From Mortierella sp. BCC40632 (lineage: Eukaryota > Mortierellomycota > Mortierellomycetes > Mortierellales > Mortierellaceae): a DNA stretch of 64,000 nt. The notes under the pieces were generated by a model that was not told the DNA's origin, made no database searches, and saw only the letters and a program-made list of their open reading frames with translations. The stretch covers positions 124,001-188,000 of the forward strand of contig WAEK01000026.1 in the NCBI GenBank assembly GCA_011634665.1, written 5' to 3'. A program made the translations under genes and the position numbers. Below are positions 32,484 to 46,300 of the stretch, one piece after another (position 1 is the first letter of the stretch; the number at the start of each line of letters is the position of its first letter).

Positions 32484-35400
32484 TTACTCGGAAAGCGGGT
32501 AGTTGGTATCTTGCGATAGAGATTCGTAAAGCTCATCTGTTACTTGGGAGAGGAGAGGGTTGTTCGAGATTGTCGGAGTCTTTCGCAATTTCTGAATATA
32601 TATTATATATATATAAAAACAAAGGCAGTAAGAATATATTCTTCTCTCGTCTTAGTCAATTCTTATTGTCAATGCACCGCAACTTACATTGATCTTGGAC
32701 TGAGCCTCCTTGACAACATGTTCATATCTTCGTAACAGTTGCTGCACCGTTTCCAGTTCTTCTTTAGCAAACTGAACTTGCGCCTCTAGTCTTTGACGTT
32801 GCTTCTCAAACGTATCGAACCTTTGGTCAATTTCATGCCTAAGATTGCTATTAGCTTTGAACAATCCAACCTCGAGCGATGTTTTCAAGGTTTGGGAAGA
32901 TCCAGCAACAGATTGTCGTTGGTGATGAGAGTGGAGGTTATTCAGACTGCCACCCATCCGATTTGGCCCGGAGCCAATGCCGCCGTCAAAGTTCTGAGTT
33001 CTAGAGCTGGCCTGATCTCGCGAGAGGTTTTCATCAGAACAGATATCTAAGAACATTTTCAGGTGCTTGTTCTTGAACTCCAAGTGGGAGTGTGCGCTTT
33101 CAAGTGCACTAAACGAAGATTTTCCAAACAAGATCGTTTTGTCAGCCATCGTGTTTTCCTTTTGTACATTAGTCTCACAGTCAGGCTCAGCAATGCCTAG
33201 TATAATCAGCAAAATGTCACCCTCTTAGATGGCTACTACTTACTCAATCTTTGCTGTAAGGCTGTTTAGAGTTTCGTGTGCACCTTTGCGCTCTGCATTC
33301 CGACTTTCCTTGACCCGGTAGAGTTCTTCATACAATTTTCGGAGCCGCTCGTTCCAACGAGCCTTTTCATTCATGTGGTTTCGTTGCAGGGCCGCAAGTT
33401 TGCGTTCGGCCTCAATTCCTTTGGCGCCTTGATTCCTTCCTGCCTGATCTCTCAATTCAGCAACTGTACTATCCAGCCGTTGCTGCAATCATAAAGCAGG
33501 TAAATGTTAACACATCGGCCATTAGTATACCTCTGGGGAAGAGGGGAGATACAAGAACCCGAGTGTGAAGCCAGAGCCTTCTTCCAGGTTCTGCACAAAA
33601 GGAGGAAAAAAAAAAATGGGTCGAGGAAGGGCGGAATATAGGTCACTTCGCTCGAGGTCGACCTCAAAAAATATGAGGAACAGCTCTTTTTAACTGACCA
33701 GTGGACCATGATTGGTCTTTTTGCTCTTCGAAGATCATCCTGTGATCCATCCCTATCTAGCATGAATGGATCACTGCATTGGTCGGAACGCCCTGTAAGG
33801 ACATCTCGACCAAATTCTTCGTGTACGCGTGTGGGGGAAGTTAAAGGTCCTTGATTGGTGGCTAAGGACCTCAGTAATAAAGAATAGGAAGAAATAAGGG
33901 GAGAGGGGTTGGAAAAGACTTTCTCTTCCCTCTTTGAATCACTTACTCGAAGTTCATCGATCTCGGCTCGCTTCTTTCCAAGTTCTTCTCGCAACTCTCC
34001 ATTCTCAGTTCGCCGCTTCACAGCATCCTCACGCAACTTTCGTTGATGGTTGACAGCAGTATGGACAGCGGTGTTATATCGATCCATTTCGCCAAACTTG
34101 ATATCTAGTTGCTTCATAAAGTTGCTGAAGAGACCACAAGAGAGGAATGTCCGTTATTCATTCTGCCCAATTAAGGAGCGACTCGGAGCGGAGGGACACA
34201 CCAAGAATAAGTTCATCACTTACGATATCCTTTCCATGGCTCTCGCTTCGACCTGTTGAAGTTTCCTTTCAAAGTCATTATGCAGTCTGCTGAGCGCTTT
34301 GAGGCGAGATATCAAAAGAGTTGAAAATAATTCGAAGTTGGTGGAAGGTTTGGGCATGGCATTTCCATCTGTCCGTCTATCAACCCCAAGGAGTCTTTCT
34401 AGATGCTGTAAGACAGCATGAAGGAGTGTATCTCGGTCGGCTATACCCTCCTTGGATGCTTCGCCATTTGCACCTCCAATTGGCTGTCTCTGAGCGCTAT
34501 CCAGTTCAAGTTCTGTGATGCGTGTCTTGAGTCTTGAAATAGCCACATTCTTGTCCCGGAGCTCTGTTTCCAAGTTGGCCAATGTATCATTCAGTTTGCT
34601 GTTCGTTGCGGCCTGTGTCGATGGTATTTAAAGGAGTTAAGATAAGCTCTGCTCGTTAGTAGAGAAATAATTCATCAGCGCCAACATCTCATGCTTGATA
34701 ATCCCAAAAGCACTTACCAATTTTTTTGCTTCTTCCGTTTTAGTTCCGAGTAAATCGTTTCTTTCTGCCCACGAAGCCTTATCCTTTTCAACCCTTTGTC
34801 TTAGTTCTTCCAGCTCTGTTGACAACTTCAGAGACTCCTTTTAAAGTTGGAAAAAACGCAAACAATGGTGAGTGCCGAGTACTCGACACAGCCTTTTTTG
34901 TTTGTTTGTTTGTTTGACATTCCATTTCAAGAGTTTCGATTAGAGTTTTCCTTTTACTTACAACATTCAGTTCTTCAAGCTCCTTGTCTTTGTCCTCAAG
35001 ATCTTTCAAAGCTAGACCAAATTGCTCCTCGTGGATATCTAGTTCATTCTTGAGGGACGCATTCTCTTCGTGGAGAGCATCGAGTTCCTGGCAGTCAAAG
35101 ATTGGCAAATTCAGAAGTCTTAGTCTCATACATACTTCCAGTCTCAACGGTTCATCAAAAGGGTTTTTTTTTATCATTCAACCTACCTCTTGGTATTCGT
35201 CCAATTCCTTTTCGTGCTGGCGTTCCAAGGCCTTACGATCATCGTTCCATTGTTTCTCTTGTTTCTCTTTCAGTTTCTGGAAATTAATTTCAATGGATAG
35301 AAGTCGTTCGTTTTCAGCCTCCAGTTCTTGGTTCTTTTGTTCGATTGTCACAATATCATTTTGAAGCCTGTCGTGTTGCTGGCGCAATATCGTGGATGCT

Positions 35401-37352
35401 TTTAGACTGGCCGAAGATCCCGATTGCAGTTTCTACCAAAGGAGGGTGAGTTGATTTTACAAAGGGGTCGTTGGTTAGCGCTTAATCATCGAATTCCGTG
35501 ACGGAGCAATTTTTTTTAAAAAAAAAAGTGATTCACATACAGAGTTCAGTGCCCGAACAATCTCTTGGTTCGCTTCCTCTGAGTCTTTCTTGGCTGCCTC
35601 CAGCTGTTGGTATTCTTTTTTCAGCTGCTCAAATTTAAAGTAGATTTCGTCCAATTCTGTGTTCTTGTCCTGCATCTCTAGGTAAAACTGGTTCTCCATC
35701 TCGTTGATCTTGGATTCCAATCCCTTTTCATAACTCTCGGCATTTCGGATAGCTTGAAGCAGCTGTTCACGTTCCTCAGCCCAGTCCGTTGGGGGCTGTT
35801 GTTGGGTGCCTTGTTTCTGGTTTAGTGTCCTGACAAGTCTTTCATTGTCTAGCCGAAGATTTGCTAGCTCTTCTTCGTATTGCTGTCGTTCAAGGTGAAA
35901 GTCATCTGTTGGCACGGCTCTTTCAGACCGTAGTCTGTCTAGCTCCTAAGAGTAGGCAAAAGGCAAACAGTCTATTTGTAAATACTGCAAGTTCCATCCT
36001 AGAGCTTCTGACTTTCCACTTGACCTGAATCATACCTTTTCAAGGCTCTGAATCATATCCTGAGCGATCTCGTTGTTTCGCTCCGATTCGTGAAAGCGCT
36101 GTTTCCAGTCCTCTTCTGAGTGCGATCTTTGCTGCGATGCATGAAGTTGTTCTTGGAGTTCTTGAATCTGTCTTTCACAGTTCTCAACTAGTTCTTGGAG
36201 AGCATCGCTTTGAGCAGCCTGCTCCTCAAGTTCGGCAATGCGTTGTCGAAGTTGCGCCAGTTCCTCATCCCTTGTGCTGATCCTAGTGTTCATAGAGTCA
36301 ATCTCTGCCTCGAGTTGTCGAACCAGTTCCTTGAGTTGCATGCACTCTGCAAGTACGGCCTGGTGTTCGCTTTCCTGTTCCTCGGTCATGCCGTGGGGAA
36401 GATCGCAGTTCTTTTGCTTTTGTAGGGCTTCGATGGCGCTGTGTGCTTCTCTTAGTCGTTCCTTGAGCAGTTTTAATTCCCGGTCCAGATCACGCACTTT
36501 TTGCTTTAGCATAATATTCTATTGATCCACAGTAGAAGGGATAATGTCCACAGTTCAGTCTGTTAGTCTCCTGATCATATGAAATCCTAGATAGAGAGAC
36601 AAGCAGGCGATCTTGCTAGGAGAGACTCATTACCATTTGCAGGTTCTTGTCCATATTTTCGGACGAGTATTCGTTCAATTTCTCATGTAGGTGAGATATC
36701 GCGATTTTGAGCCCAAAGTTCTCATGGTGAAGTTTTTCAATTTCCTAAAAAGCGGAAGGAACGTGGAAGGGGGTATGTACACATGGTGTGGACAATATCC
36801 GTGATGTTAATCTCCACTCTTTCCCCTTTCTTTACAACACCGATCACCCTTCCTCCGATATGCACCCTTTTCTGTTGAATTGCTGTCAGCAGTATGGTCT
36901 CCTTCTCCCTCTCCCCCATCCCTCTCCTCTCTGACACGAACCTTCTCCTGTTCCTTGAGCGTCTTGGGCGCAGGTTTGCCACTAGGGTTTTTCCACTGGT
37001 CTATCGTCCGCGAGCGCTTCGCCAAACTTCCAGTGATACTACTATCCGACATCCCCTGGGCGCTCATTCGTCCACTAGATGGAACTACCTGTTGCTGTTG
37101 TTGTTGTTGCTGCTGTTGTTGTTGCTCTTGTTGCCGCATCGACTCGTCCAGGTTGATGTCAGCCTCAATGTCATTAAAGTTAAGGTCAATCCTGGACTCT
37201 TCATCTTCCAGGCTCATGTTGGCCTCTTCGCCATCCGTGTCTCCGGCTCCATTTCTGATGGTGTATCCGTATTCACCACCCAAGCTCAAATCATACGGAA
37301 GAGCAAGTGGTTCCTGTTCTGGCGACTCTGTCCACTTGACTGCTGTGGACAT
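32484..37352 (-). CDS. CM1-domain coiled-coil protein (Mto1/centrosomin family)
   Basis: Twelve exons: complement(36942-37352, 36634-36744, 36518-36036, 35541-35945, 35187-35432, 34962-35087, 34718-34837, 34224-34612, 33947-34124, 33244-33482, 32688-33108, 32484-32591), 1078 aa. Residues ~128-190 are a centrosomin N-terminal motif 1: TLKEQEK, then EIEKLHHENFGLKIAISHLH joined across intron 1. CM1 proteins (Cnn, CDK5RAP2, fission yeast Mto1) bind and activate gamma-tubulin complexes. The first ~125 residues are acidic with a poly-Gln run. The rest is nearly continuous coiled coil to about residue 1040, with a short non-helical C-terminus. The acceptor at 33109-33110 was chosen because the more obvious AG at 33197 breaks frame; this join is the least certain. 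The last exon is inferred from splice signals. Confidence 0.82.
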
Positions 37353-37982
37353 TCTGAAAGAAAAAAAAAGTTGGTCCGGTTGAGGATATGGGCGGCTTTC
37401 TTGCTGGCAGCTGGTGGAGGCCTGTGGATCCCAACTGAGGCTGATGGTGTGGAGAGAGGATGGATCAGCTCACGCGGGAGGATGGTGAAGTGTGAGTACT
37501 GACAGTCGATTCCATGCACAGGCACAGCTTGAGAAGTCAGGCAGCCGAAAAAAAAAAAAAAGGCTCAGGCACCGAAAAAGGGAGTGGGGGGAGTGGGGTG
37601 TTTTTTTTTTTTTTTTGACAAGGATGCCTCAGCAAGTGGTGCTGATGCCGATTGTGGAGATGGGGGTGAAAGGGACTTTGGGTCAGATGGAGTGGCAGGT
37701 CATCCACCGCCGATTGGGAGAGGGACGGGTAGAGGAACAGCAAGAGGCGGGGAGAAGAGGAGTGATGTTGACCTGAGGGGGGTAAGGAGCTGAAGGGCTG
37801 CAGAGAGAAAGAAGAGGCTCCGCCAGGCGCTTCCATTTGTCTTTCAAGATAGACAGGGAGAGAACTGCTATGGAAAATTTCTCAGCTCCCCTTTCTCCTT
37901 CCTTCTTCCTTGTTGTCCACCCACCCCAGGCGGCTCTAAAGATCTACTACCTAGCCCAGGAGCAGCAGCACACCCCACCACC
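37353..37982. promoter_or_regulatory. Shared promoter region of CM1 gene (-) and INTS11 (+)
   Basis: A 630-base divergent spacer with an A14 run near 37549, a T17 run near 37600 and a G-rich stretch on the plus strand at 37585-37800. The last bases before the INTS11 start read CACCACC-ATG. No coding region seen. Confidence 0.5.
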
Positions 37983-40153
37983 ATGACTATCCAGATTGTA
38001 CCCCTCGGCGCAGGGCAGGATGTCGGCCGAAGCTGCATCCTCATCACTATTGGTGGAAAGAACATCATGCTAGACTGTGGAATGCACATGGGCTTCAATG
38101 GTACGTCAAGACTTCATCGACATGCTTTAGAGCCTGATGTAATTTACCCCATTTGCGCAAAGATTCCAATCAAGTCTAACCCTTCCTCTTCCCACGTGTG
38201 GCTGTCTACACTTGCCGTTACAACCTTGTGGATAACCACACCCTAGACGAGCGCAGATTCCCAGATTTCTCGTATATCTCAAAGACAGGCGACTTTACAG
38301 AGATGCTGGATTGTGTTATCATCTCCCATTTTCATCTCGACCACTGTGGCGCTTTACCCTTCTTCACCGAGATGTGTGGCTACGATGGAAATATCTACAT
38401 GACTCACCCGACCAAGGCCATCTGTCCTATTCTCCTCGAAGATTATCGCAAGATCTCGGTTGAGCGAAAGGGAGAACGCAACTTTTTCACTAGCCAGAAC
38501 ATCAAAGATTGCATGAAAAAGGTGATTGCTGTCAACCTACACCAGACCATCCATGTCGATGATGAGCTTGAGATTTGTGCATACTATGCGGGACACGTTC
38601 TAGGCGCAGCCATGTTTTATATTCGGGTCGGTGAAGAGTCGTTAGTCTACACAGGCGACTACAACATGACGCCGGATCGACATCTGGGTAGCGCGTGGAT
38701 CGATAAGGTACGACCGGACGTCTTGATCACTGAATCGACCTATGCTACCACGATCCGTGATTCAAAGCGTTCTCGCGAACGAGACTTCTTGAAAAAGGTG
38801 CATGACTGTGTAGCGGATGGTGGCAATGTGATCATTCCAGTCTTTGCCCTAGGTCGTGCTCAGGAGCTCTGCATTCTGATCGAAACCTACTGGGAGCGCA
38901 TGGATCTCAAGGTCCCCATCTACTTTTCAGCAGGATTGACAGAAAAGGCAAACCATTTCTATCGACTTTTTATTAACTGGACCAATGAAAAGATCAAGAG
39001 TACCTTTGTGCACCGCAACATGTTTGATTTCAAACACATCAAATCATGGGACCGTTCTTATATCGACAATCCTGGACCAATGGTGGTCTTTGCGACACCA
39101 GGCATGTTGCACAGTGGAACGTCCTTGGAGCTGTTTAAAAAATGGGCCCCTAATCCAAAGAACATGGTTATCATGCCTGGATACTGTGTTGCGGGAACCG
39201 TTGGTTCAAAGGTCCTTGCTGGCGAGAAAAAGATTCAAATTGATGCCTTTACCAGTGTCGAGGTCAATCTCCAGGTCAAAAACCTCTCGTTCAGTGCGCA
39301 TGCCGACGCAAAAGGAATCATGCAGCTTATTCGTCAATGTGAAGCCAAGAATGTCGTCTTAGTGCATGGTGAAAAGAGCTCGATGGGGTTCCTGAAATCG
39401 AGGATCATGTCCGAGTTTGGTATTCCTTGTTTCGACCCTGCCAACGGTACGACCGTCAGTATTGAGACATCTCATGTCATTCCTATTGAGATGTCGGCAA
39501 GTCTACTCAAGCAGCATTTGATCCGCCAGACTGAAGCTGTCGACTCCGTGAACGAGGGCATGACCTCTGCTAGTAGCCCTGGGGACAGTTCCGATGACAG
39601 CTCAGATTCATTCAAGCCAAAGACCCCTTCCACGGTCCGACCGAAAGACAAGGTTTTAGTCCAGGGAGTATTGGTCATGGATGATGGAAAGCCGATCCGA
39701 CTTGAAGATGCTGAAGAAGCTCTGGAAAAAATTGGCATGGCAAAGCACAAAGTCCGTTTTGAGGTCCGCAAGGCCTACAATGCAACGGCCCTCAGACTTG
39801 CCGTCGAGGAAGCAGACTATTATCAATCGCTTGATCCTCAGAATACTTCAGAATGTGGGGATGTCAAGATGGACCCTCCACAGTCTGAGGACTTTTACAA
39901 GGACTGGGATGCAGATACATTTGCTCTAGATCTCGTTTATGTAGCACTCCAGCGAGCCATTGGAGGCCATATTGCTATTTCGAGAGAAAAGGAAGGAGGA
40001 GCGATTGTCGTCCGGAGCGTCAAGATTAGGGCGCCTACCGATCAGGACGATTTTGAAAAAGGCGGTATTCTTGTTGGATGGGACTACCAGGATGAGGACC
40101 TTGCGACAAGGATATTGTCCATTGTCACTCTTGCCCTTACTGCAAGTCGCTAG
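37983..40153 (+). CDS. INTS11: Integrator complex subunit 11 (RNA endonuclease)
   Basis: Two exons: 37983-38100 and 38247-40153, 674 aa. The splice gives [15 protein letters not shown], a signature of INTS11. It is a metallo-beta-lactamase/beta-CASP endonuclease that cleaves nascent RNA in the Integrator complex. Visible catalytic motifs: [11 protein letters not shown] (residues ~65-75), [28 protein letters not shown], then beta-CASP motifs [33 protein letters not shown] and VLVHGEK. The wording FATPGMLH, [14 protein letters not shown] and [12 protein letters not shown] is INTS11-like rather than CPSF73-like. An acidic/Ser linker (~520-545) precedes the C-terminal domain that would pair with INTS9. 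All expected catalytic residues appear intact. Confidence 0.93.
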
Positions 40154-40313
40154 AGTACTTCGACAAGCAATTTCCACCCACTTATTGTCCATCCCTGGAT
40201 CGCTCCATACCAATCTTTCTCAATGTACTATACTTTCAAATTGGACTATCTCGCTCACAGGGTTTATTGATAAATGAGGCAGGGTCAAGTGGTGAGGATG
40301 AATAGCAATCGCT

Positions 40314-43300
40314 TTAACTATACACTTTGATCACGCCATCGCGGTCACCAGAGATGAGCATCATGCATGGGTACTCTGTCAGCGCGATATCCATAACGGC
40401 GTCTAAATGGTTCCGCAATAACTGCTGTTGCTGAACTGTAATGACATTGCTTCTTCCACTCACTCGTGGTTTAGTGGATTGCACAGGAGTCACTTCATAG
40501 TGCACTGGAAGTCCTTCAAATTTAAGTGTTCTAAAGAAAAAAAAAAAAAAAAAAAAAAAGCCGTTGAATGGTGAGACGCAGGTAGAGAGGCAGGCAAACG
40601 ACCAAAACTAGCACGATTGAGAGAGGGAGAGAGAGAAACAAGTTAAAGCTTACGCGTATTTAGGTGGAAGTTCCTGGGCGTCTTGTCCAGATATCACATA
40701 AGAAATATCGACTCGACTTGTGTCCCAGTACCGGATCTTTCTGTCTGCACCAGCAGTGATCATGAATTCACAGTCTGCAGGACAGATGATAGCATGTACA
40801 CTTTGATCCGCCGACACATTTGAGTCATTCATCGTAAACGAGTTTCTCAAAAGCTCGCTTCCCGAAAGTGGTTCTGTCGCCTTGAAACTGTCAAATGACA
40901 AAGCCTTCTTGTCATCTGTATTTCGAACCCCAAAGACCTCTCGACATTCGACATGTTCAATATCCCAGACAGATATCTCATTCCTTCCCGAAGCGATGAT
41001 GATCTTGCCACTCCGAGCAGGTGGGTGGGGTTCCGGGTGAATGACAAGGCGACTGATCCTGGACCGGCCAGGGTGCACCCATGACCGGATAGCGATCTTG
41101 AATCTCAGATCCCATAGTGTCAAGACTCCTCGATTTGTGCCAACGATTAGCCATGCCCGATGAGGGTCAATCACCATTGCGGTGATTATACCTACAATAT
41201 ATAAAGCATGAGAAGGACAGAACAGGAGTAACAGAGAGTGGTTATTAACATGCCGAAAGAGTGATTTGACAAAGTGTGGTGGGTTTATCATCGGTTTGCT
41301 CATACCATGAGAAATATTGTTGCATAACAACCAAGCTCGCTGCATGGTGCCCAGTTCCAGCGCGTAGATGTTGCCACGATTGGTTGCGTAAACCAGCAGG
41401 GATTGTGATTCTATCAATGTCCCCAATAGCCATTATTGTTTCTCAGAGTTTTTAGCATCCAGAAAGTTTCAGGTTTCTCAACATAGACAAACTGAATTAC
41501 ATGCGAGTAGGGTGTTTACCTGTGTTGTAGTGTTCCATGGCTACTACAAACTCGTTGTCTAGAGTGATCTTGCGGACTGCCTCACACTTTCCATACTTTC
41601 CAGCAGAGATGTAGTGTACTCGGAATACGTGAATCATACCATTATCGGAGGCTGCGGCAACACTGTGCGTGTTCTCAATGAAGGCTATACACGTTACTTT
41701 CCCTCCTATTATCGAATCACCAAATAATGTGGTATTAGCATTCTCAATCTTTTTAGGGTCTTCCAAGAAGAAAGAAAACGCCACGCGGGTGTAAAGTACC
41801 AAGGGCATTGTACGACATCCTGGCTCTATTAGTAACATTCTTCTCGAGCCGTGCCGTGTCCCAAATCTTGACAGATCCATCATCCGAGCACGACACAAAG
41901 AAGCTGTGATCAGGCGAAACCAAGATCTGGTTCACGGCTGCCTTGTGTTCAACCAGATGAGCGACCAGTGTCCCATTGGGCCTCCATTGACTTCGGACGG
42001 CTTGGGAGCTACTTCGGTGAATACGTCGGTGTCTCGCTAAAGGAAGCACGTTAGGTCCAAACTCGTGCGTAGGCGACTGGAAGACCTTGAGGGTTTGATG
42101 TACCAAGAGCTCTGCGAGGTTTCTCTTTCCTCCATCTACAGAAGCGGCAACAAATAAGTTAATGGGCTGTTAATACTAGTAGGATTGAGCCTCTGCTATC
42201 GAAGTAACACAAGTACTGGTATGACTTACCGAGGGCATTAATGAATGGCCGGTTAATGAATGCTTCCGAGTTGCGGCCATTTCGATAATATGAATCTGAG
42301 AAATTTGCCTCAAACTGGTTCTGCCATGGAGGAGAGTTGGGCTTGGGCATATCTACACCAGATCCTGCAATCACGTCCTGCACAGTTCTCTCATTGGCTG
42401 GGAGTTCAATGGTGCCTTGAGCATTTGTATCCGTCATACTAGTAGCAGCCGCAGCCTTGCCTGAATCTGAGCTGGCAGAGTTACCCGGAGTAAGCAATAT
42501 TCTGGTTCGTTTTGCGTTCTTGTCAAGTACAATATTTGATGTCAAAGATCGCGTTCTGGAATATTCGGGGCTATTAGGCGTGGAGAAATTTGTAGGCGGT
42601 CCGTAGCTTGGAGGCGGTCCGTAGCTTGGATGATTGTATGCACTTGGGGCATTGGAGGAGGCTAGCGATGTTGTAGAGAGGACGTCGGACGAAGCTTGAA
42701 GGTAGAGATTACCTCCAGCGCTCATTCCTGGTGGAATAAAGTGACCTTTCTCGTAGATGGACCCATGAGTGCTACTTTCCTTAGTGCGAGTCGAGTTGAA
42801 AATTGTACTGTCACTAGAAATCCTTGGCATGTTTCCGGTCGTACTGGACTTGACAATCCGCTTCTGATTGTACTGTGCTGAGTTGCGATATGCCCTTGAT
42901 TTCTATAGAGTGAAGTCAGGCAGGAGCCAAAGCAATGAATTAGACTGAAGTATCGTTTTGGATCCAAAGTACTAGATGACTCGTCATTTACCTGACTGAA
43001 TCCTCGGCTAAAGTCCTTCTCGATGAGTTCCTGCGACAAAAAGACAGTGCAAGGGGTGATGCCCAGCTTTCGAAGATCCACACTACCGTCCTATAGTAAA
43101 AAAAAAATAAAAAGGGTAGTTGTTACTACAAACTGAAGGTTCTCAGCCGCTAAATTAAGCTATCCTAGTGTGTTACAGAATGCCTTACCTTGAGATGGCC
43201 CTCAGCTTCATCGTCACGTCCCTTTGGCCTTGCGCTCTGTCTTGACCGGGATAGTTTCCAAATGTATTCTCTCATCGCAGCAAGCTTGTCTTCATCTTCA

Positions 43301-46300
43301 TAAGTCATTCCAATGGCTCGAAGCTTCTCAAGATATTTCTCATCTCTAAATAAGTCATAAAGCATGTTGTTAGGGCATGCATGGTAAAAACTCCCCTGCT
43401 CCTGTATGACATGGAGTCCACTTACTCTGTAGATTTGACAACAACAATAAGCGGGGAAACTTCGATTGTCCTGCCAGATGGGAGATTAAGCGGGACGGTG
43501 GCAGAATGAATCGAAGAGACCGATAAAGACCGTGTTGTTGCTGGCCTTTCACGTACTGGTTTCCAGAACGACGACCGGTTTGCGTGTGATGCCCACAGGA
43601 TCGAGTTTTCGAAAACAGTACGACTAAGAGGCGCCTTCACAATCTCTCTGATATGGGCCTCACTTACTTCACCAACGTCTGCTCTCAAGAATGGCCGGAT
43701 GATAGGGTAGATCATACACCAGACATCGGCCGTTGGCAGACGTTGAGCTGTGGAAGCAATAAACCCAATTGCACCATATCGGATCCACAGGCTAGGGTGA
43801 CAGAGGAGTGGAGCCACGACGCTTACAAGGTCCCAAATTGCTGGTTTCTGAAACAAACCAAGATCACAGAGACTTGCCAAGGACTTTAGCACCTTTTCCA
43901 CAACAAACTCCTCAGAATCTAGTTGCCACCAAAAATAGGTTAGCTTCATATGTAAATGAGCTTAGAGTTTGAAGCTTTGACAGAAAGGATGAGTCGAAAT
44001 CTCATACCTGTAAGGGCCTGAACCATCAGAGGAAGGATATACTCCTCAAGACTTCGGCCTCCAACAAAGGTTCCCACTCCAACAATACTCTCAAAGAATG
44101 CGCTGAAGGGAGTCAATAAGGAAAATCGAACAATTAGCTGGCCAATCTGGTTTGGTATCAAGACTTTTGAATGCTTCACTCATAAATGCCACGTACCTCC
44201 GTAACATCCAGTCTCGATCATTGAGGTATGTAATCATATGGCTCAAGAGAACATCATCCACGCGTTGCTTCCCGAAGAAGATACATAGGGGGGTCATATC
44301 CTTCAATAGCGCTCTTTTGACGTTGCTATCACTGTCCACCAAAAGTACACGTATTTGTTCTTCAATAGCCGCTTGAAGGTCAAAAAGGGCAGAGTCATAT
44401 GTTGCCTATGATTTTTTAAAGGGGGATTATTGTTAGCCTTGGTTTGCCTTAATCTCAGCCATTCAGCAGATAGAAAGACTTACTTCGTATGGAGATCCTT
44501 CTGTATCACCATCTCCTTCATTTCCAGCAAACGCCCCGCCATTCTTGAGCAGCTAGTTTGATTAGAATTGTAGTTGGTGGGTTAGATCATCAGAAGCACA
44601 GATAGGAGCAGTCCATGTTCCTGAGAGAACATTGAAGCCCCAAGTATTCTTACTTGAGCGAGTTCTAAGTAACGGTGTGCTGTCTGAGCAAACTGAGCAA
44701 TGCAGCTGGCATAGGCTGATCTGACTAGGACTTCCTTGTCTGTTGGGAATGACTGCAAGGCTGGCAAGATGTACTCTGGGAAGATAGTTACGTTGATCAC
44801 ATCCAAGGTCTCTACCTCATCTAGCTAAATAGTAGGAGACCAAAATTTCAGTCATTTGTAAATATTGAGGAAAGGCCTATTTTGATCTTGCCAGGATCAT
44901 AATTTACGATGTACTCTACCATTTTGGCCAATGTTTTCAAGGCGTGGGCGCGAACGAGAGCGACCTCATCACTTAAGCAAGAAACAATGTATGGTACAAG
45001 GCGGTCCAGTTTGATATCGTCGGCGACATGTCTTCCAATTGAAAGCAGCATGTCTAGGGCATGCGTCTTTGAGGATGGGAATGCAGTGTTTCGCATGGAC
45101 GAGCAGAGAAGTGACAGGAAAATAAGAGCGCCTTCATCTATGATGCCATATTAGGTGAGTTTGTTGCTCTGCATCGTACAAATGTCAGTGGAAATTCCCT
45201 CTCATCTTATTACTTACTTGAACTAAGCAAAACATCCTTGCCAACTTTGCCAGGCTTTTCGGACATAGAGAGCGATATCTATTCCCACCGAATTGTGAAC
45301 AGCAGTTTAAGAAAAGTTTTAAGCAAGTATAAATGAATACCAAGGTTGCCTTTGACATATATATTTCTACTGTTCTTACCATTCCTTGAGCGAGGTTCCC
45401 TACTGAAGACTCTAATTCTGAATCATAATCATCAGTCAGGTGTCCTTATGTAGTATCCTGTACGTGGGTTCGCAGTAGATTCACAGAGAACTAACCTTCG
45501 GAGGCATCATCGCTAGCGGGCGAGGATTCAAGTCCAAGGAAAAATGATATCTTGTCTAAATCATGATAGATACGTTCAATCTTTTCGTCCGCATCTGTCT
45601 TCAGTTTGTGGTCCTGCGTTTCTGCACCATTGGAAAAGAGAGCGCTGTTGATGGCTCCTGAACTCGAGGACTCGCCGGCGGATTCAGTGACTGAATGAAT
45701 GTACTGGTGTAGGAAGGTATAAAAGTACTTTGGGAACGCCTTGTCCCGCCTACGATGGAGTAGATACAATATTTTTGTTTGGTTATTAGTGTCTGTCAAT
45801 AGTGAGTCTACAAGCCATCAATTACCAAGTCGCTCCAATGACATACCAATCTGACAAATATCGGTCAGCACTGAATCTCTTTGAAGGGTCTAATTGAATC
45901 ATGTGCTTAATCAAGTCCTGGTGATTTTGTCCGGGTTAGAATACAAGGGTATTTATGCAATCCAGGAGCTATTTCACGATGAGCGGATCTCTCTATCTCA
46001 CCTTGATGTTGCTGTCTTCAATCTTGTTGAGGTATGGAGCTGGATCATATTCGCCGCTGCGATATTTGAACATCTGCGATAGTGAGAAAATCGGTGTCCC
46101 TTCCGAGAATAGTTCCGCAATTACACACCCAACTGAGAAAACATCCATGGCTGCAGTCAGTCCAGCAAAGATATTCTCAGAGTCCTCAGCCTGCTTCTGC
46201 TTCTCAATATCCACACCAGGTTTGTAGAACCTTTCTGGTGCTAAATAACATGTTCTTCGCGAGGATGTGTCAAAAAAGAAAGAAAAATCTGCAGGATTGT

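Noticed and set aside
33109..33197. Acceptor at 33197 for CM1 gene exon 11
   Set aside because: It looks like a good AG but puts the next exon out of frame with an early stop; the acceptor at 33109-33110 keeps frame and the coiled coil.
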